Origin: Alitta virens
Taxonomy: Eukaryota > Annelida > Polychaeta > Phyllodocida > Nereididae
Assembly (NCBI GenBank): GCA_932294295.1
Contig: OW028579.1
Coordinates: 30,267,250 to 30,331,249 of the forward strand
Reading direction: 5' to 3'
Length of the DNA: 64,000 nucleotides
Part shown: positions 62,101 to 64,000 of the stretch, in pieces
Numbering within the stretch: the first letter of the stretch is position 1
Layout of the letters: each line of letters opens with the position of its first letter
Made by a program: the position numbers and the translations under genes
Notes under the pieces: generated by a model
What the model saw: only the letters and a program-made list of their open reading frames with translations
Database searches by the model: none
What the model was told of the DNA's origin: nothing

Positions 62101-64000
62101 TAAAGTAAATTAATTAATTTGTCTAATACTAGTAGTAGTCTATGGCTTATGGTATTAAAGGTCTAATAATGAAATTACTGAATAATTCATGTGCCAAGTT
62201 TACGCAATTATGATTCTGTCAAGCAGGCGATTTATAAAAATTGAATTATTGTGATATTTCTTTCAACTTAATTAATGCCCCTAGATGATACCCATTTATT
62301 CTGGATTATTTTAATGGGTAGTTATTTCAGCCAGTGAATTCTTGAATAAAATTAATTATAATTATAGCAATACTATTTTACTGAAATTATATGTATATCT
62401 GATAGTAAGAAGCGTGCAGTGTAAAATAGTACCAGGTGTTAGATATAAGTCAAACTTTCTAGCTGATAAGAACCCTTTTTTTTTTTAAATTAACTGCTCT
62501 ATCCTCTTTGTAATTTGGCATAATGATTGCAAGAAGGTTAAATATATATATAATTATTGGAAAGGTAGGAAACCTGATGAATTGTTGGAGACATGTACGT
62601 CACTTTACTTGTGAGCAATTTGGGGTTTGGCTTTTTGGTAACATTTTTATGTCAATTTAGTGCTGCTCCATGACATGTACATAATTATACAAAAATACCA
62701 AAAGCCAAGTGGACATTTATATTCGATCTTATTTTACTGTCTTCCGTCAAACTTGCACCTCCGCGAATAATGAATTATTTATATAATAGATTTGAGCATA
62801 GAGGTTTTCGCCAACCATACCTCGAAAGATGATGGGTACAGTGGAGGCAGTTTTCTTCAACAATGGCAGAGTGACTTTTGGGGGTTTGGTCCTCAAAACA
62901 AAAGGAGTGTTCACAAAACTGAGGACATTTCTGAAGGTCAAGGCCACTGAGTGAGGATGAAGGAGTTCAAAGAAATTTGGCAAATGTGCTCCTGTAAAGA
63001 AAAAGTTATATAATTTGTTAGTCTTATCAAAATTTATTTGTATAATTTTAATTTGTTAGCTAGATATACTTTTGTAATGTCAGCCAATGACAGCCAACAT
63101 TGGCATGATGTCAAGTTCAAGTTAAATTTATTTTCAAAATAGTAAACCCGGTCTAACATGCTATCTGCGTTTCATCAAAATCTGTAGGCGTTTTGAGTCT
63201 TTTTGGCATTACCGATTAATACCTTGATAATGGATTTTTTTTTTCTCTTTTGAAGCTAAGCAATGTATATTATATTATGTGCATTCATATTATGAGACTC
63301 ACTACTATGTTTGTATCATATAATTATAATAGTCAGGGTTCTAAGCTGAAAAATTGTTCACTTTTTGATACAGTTTTGAAACTTTGCACAATGATAGAGG
63401 GCTTCAATACCATTATTTTTCCACATTACACAGGAATTGTGAATTAACAAAATTTCTATAATCCACAGCTTCACCCAATTCTATCGAATTGATAATAATC
63501 TAAAGCATTGGGTGGAGCTGTGGATTATAGAAATCTTAAAAAATGAAAATTTTCGTTTCCATGGCAACCATGCTTCATAACAAGAAGGTTTCTGAAGGTG
63601 GGTCCATATCCAAAAAATGATGGTATTGACCCCCCTCTATCATTGTGCAAAGTTTCAGAGCTGAATCACAAAGTGAAAGATATTGCCAAATTTTGCAGCT
63701 AAGAACCCTGACTATAATAGTTTTACTTCAGTAACAATTTTAACTCTCATCAAAATCTGACAACGTTTAAGTAATTTTGGCATGGCTGTATTATGTAAAA
63801 TACCTTGATCCCTTATAGGGGGCAGCGCTTGCTGCATTTTGATGCCGGAATGGATGATCCTCATGTCTTTGTCAAAGAGCACGTGGTAGGGAAAAGCATT
63901 GCAGAATGACCTTGTGGAAATGGACAAGGTCACAGGATACTGAGGGACAAAGCCTCCCATCATCACACTCATCTTAGCTATGGTCTTCCATTTTGCTCTA
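56144..64000 (-). CDS. Atypical soluble guanylate cyclase, 3' part (ten exons, 5' end beyond window)
   Basis: Minus-strand exons: 64000-63804 (runs off the edge), 62991-62821, 61504-61348, 60134-59969, 59113-59011, 58675-58527, 58003-57845, 57007-56849, about 56697-56518, and 56323-56144. Borders are GT-AG and phases agree for the first eight; the acceptor of the ninth is unclear. The first three exons form the HNOB-associated domain ([27 protein letters not shown]). Next is a coiled-coil linker, then the cyclase domain ([75 protein letters not shown]) and a Ser/Lys-rich tail. Both metal-binding Asp residues and the guanine-selecting Glu are present, but the usual Cys of PRYCLFG is Leu. The heme domain must lie upstream of the window. 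It converts GTP to cGMP, presumably in the cytosol. Confidence 0.88.
56348..56466. mobile_element. Palindromic MITE in the last cyclase intron
   Basis: It opens with 'gggattgcattccaaattgg', holds 'gatgtcagcgatgttgttac' and ends with a decayed 'aattttaaatgttatct'. It lies in the intron between the ninth and tenth cyclase exons. Confidence 0.6.
56704..56815. repeat. Inverted repeat in the penultimate cyclase intron
   Basis: Left arm 'gagactaactgtttagagct' (from 56704) pairs with right arm 'agctctaaacagtaagtctc' (to about 56815), enclosing about 45 bases. It fills most of the 150-base gap between the exon ending 56849 and the exon starting near 56697, and may have displaced the normal acceptor. 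Confidence 0.6.
57168..57742. mobile_element. Palindromic MITE split by a nested insertion
   Basis: MITE ends 'cccagacagcatttcaaatt' (57168) and 'caatttggaatgctgtctgg' (to 57742). The direct repeat TGTGAGGTCAAC occurs once in the left half (to 57211) and again at about 57662-57673, bracketing about 450 bases of foreign sequence. That sequence opens with an ATATTATATGTATAT palindrome. The insert has no coding frame. It lies in a cyclase intron. Confidence 0.7.
58292..58396. mobile_element. Diverged palindromic MITE
   Basis: Starts 'ccccagaaaacgtgtatgtt' and ends 'atatggtatgtttttcaggg', with 'gaccaatgtcagcac' and 'gacattggtcccaag' facing each other. It is an old copy or a related subfamily within a cyclase intron. 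Confidence 0.5.
60490..61110 (-). mobile_element. LINE 3' fragment, second copy
   Basis: Closely similar to 1895-2580: the same 'gctgttttt...gttggtcctg' 3' UTR words, and the same coding tail with [13 protein letters not shown] (minus frame 60923-61108). It is 5'-truncated near 61110, the usual outcome of target-primed insertion. It lies in a cyclase intron. Short deletions relative to the first copy break the frame. Confidence 0.8.
61505..62820. other. Cyclase intron with SINE-A fragments
   Basis: Family A words near 61507-61580 ('aggcagatgtaatgaagaca', 'ctcaccatgttacatagtta') and 61655-61690. The remainder is AT-rich and shows nothing supported. The plus frame 61685-61897 has no domain. 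Confidence 0.45.
63331..63713. mobile_element. 383-bp foldback element with ATAAT duplication
   Basis: Ends AGTCAGGGTTCTAAGCTG and CAGCTAAGAACCCTGACT. Both arms continue inward ('tttgcacaatgatagaggg' facing 'ctctatcattgtgcaaag'), and an inner pair 'tataatccacagctt' / 'agctgtggattata' sits near the centre. It is flanked by ATAAT at 63326-63330 and 63714-63718. It lies in the cyclase intron between the exons ending 63804 and starting 62991. No coding capacity. Confidence 0.8.

Overview
The window is nuclear DNA of an animal, most likely a marine invertebrate, possibly a lophotrochozoan; I cannot fix the phylum. The basis is AT-rich spacer DNA, spliced genes with GT-AG introns, tRNA-derived SINEs, palindromic MITEs, LINE remains, a Ty3/Gypsy retrotransposon and a Polinton/Maverick DNA transposon. 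There are only three host genes. Most of the sequence is mobile DNA.

Left third (1-16.5 kb). A decayed LINE lies on the minus strand at 1.9-3.8 kb. A four-exon plus-strand gene follows (5685-14588). It encodes a 370-residue secreted, acidic, His-rich protein with a repeated L-H-G-[IV]-L-M-H-G-D motif; all three introns are phase 1. I do not recognise its family. Its introns hold SINE pieces, palindromic MITEs and simple repeats.

Middle (16.5-42.1 kb). A 9.37-kb Ty3/Gypsy element (16569-25937) has two 218-bp LTRs that differ at about two bases, and a CATG target duplication, so it inserted recently. It encodes Gag, protease, RT/RNase H and integrase in frame-shifted blocks, plus a non-canonical C2H2 zinc-finger reading frame between integrase and the 3' LTR. 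A 14.2-kb Polinton (27864-42100) follows, with inverted termini starting AGTAGTAGTATATAG and a perfect 6-bp duplication CACAGC. It keeps protein-primed DNA polymerase B, a packaging-type ATPase, a tandem PC4-like protein and several small proteins. Only the N-terminal domain of its integrase and a C-terminal fragment of its capsid protein are visible, side by side. At least five reading frames carry single in-frame stops. About 17 copies of a 20-bp motif, TTCAGAASTGCCGTAKTTTT, sit in its introns and intergenic gaps and were not seen elsewhere in the window.

Right third (42.1-64 kb). A possible CRE/TATA-type promoter and non-coding first exon at 47.1-47.4 kb may belong to the single-coding-exon RFamide-type neuropeptide precursor at 54844-55344. 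Converging on it from the minus strand is the 3' part of an atypical soluble guanylate cyclase (56144 to beyond 64000), for which ten exons were read. Two foldback insertions lie in its introns. A second, 5'-truncated LINE copy (60.5-61.1 kb) lies between two of its exons.

How they fit together: the neuropeptide precursor and the cyclase are both signalling genes arranged tail to tail, but nothing shows joint regulation. The Polinton genes form a compact, mostly minus-strand module in virus-like order, with one stop/start overlap (TAATG).
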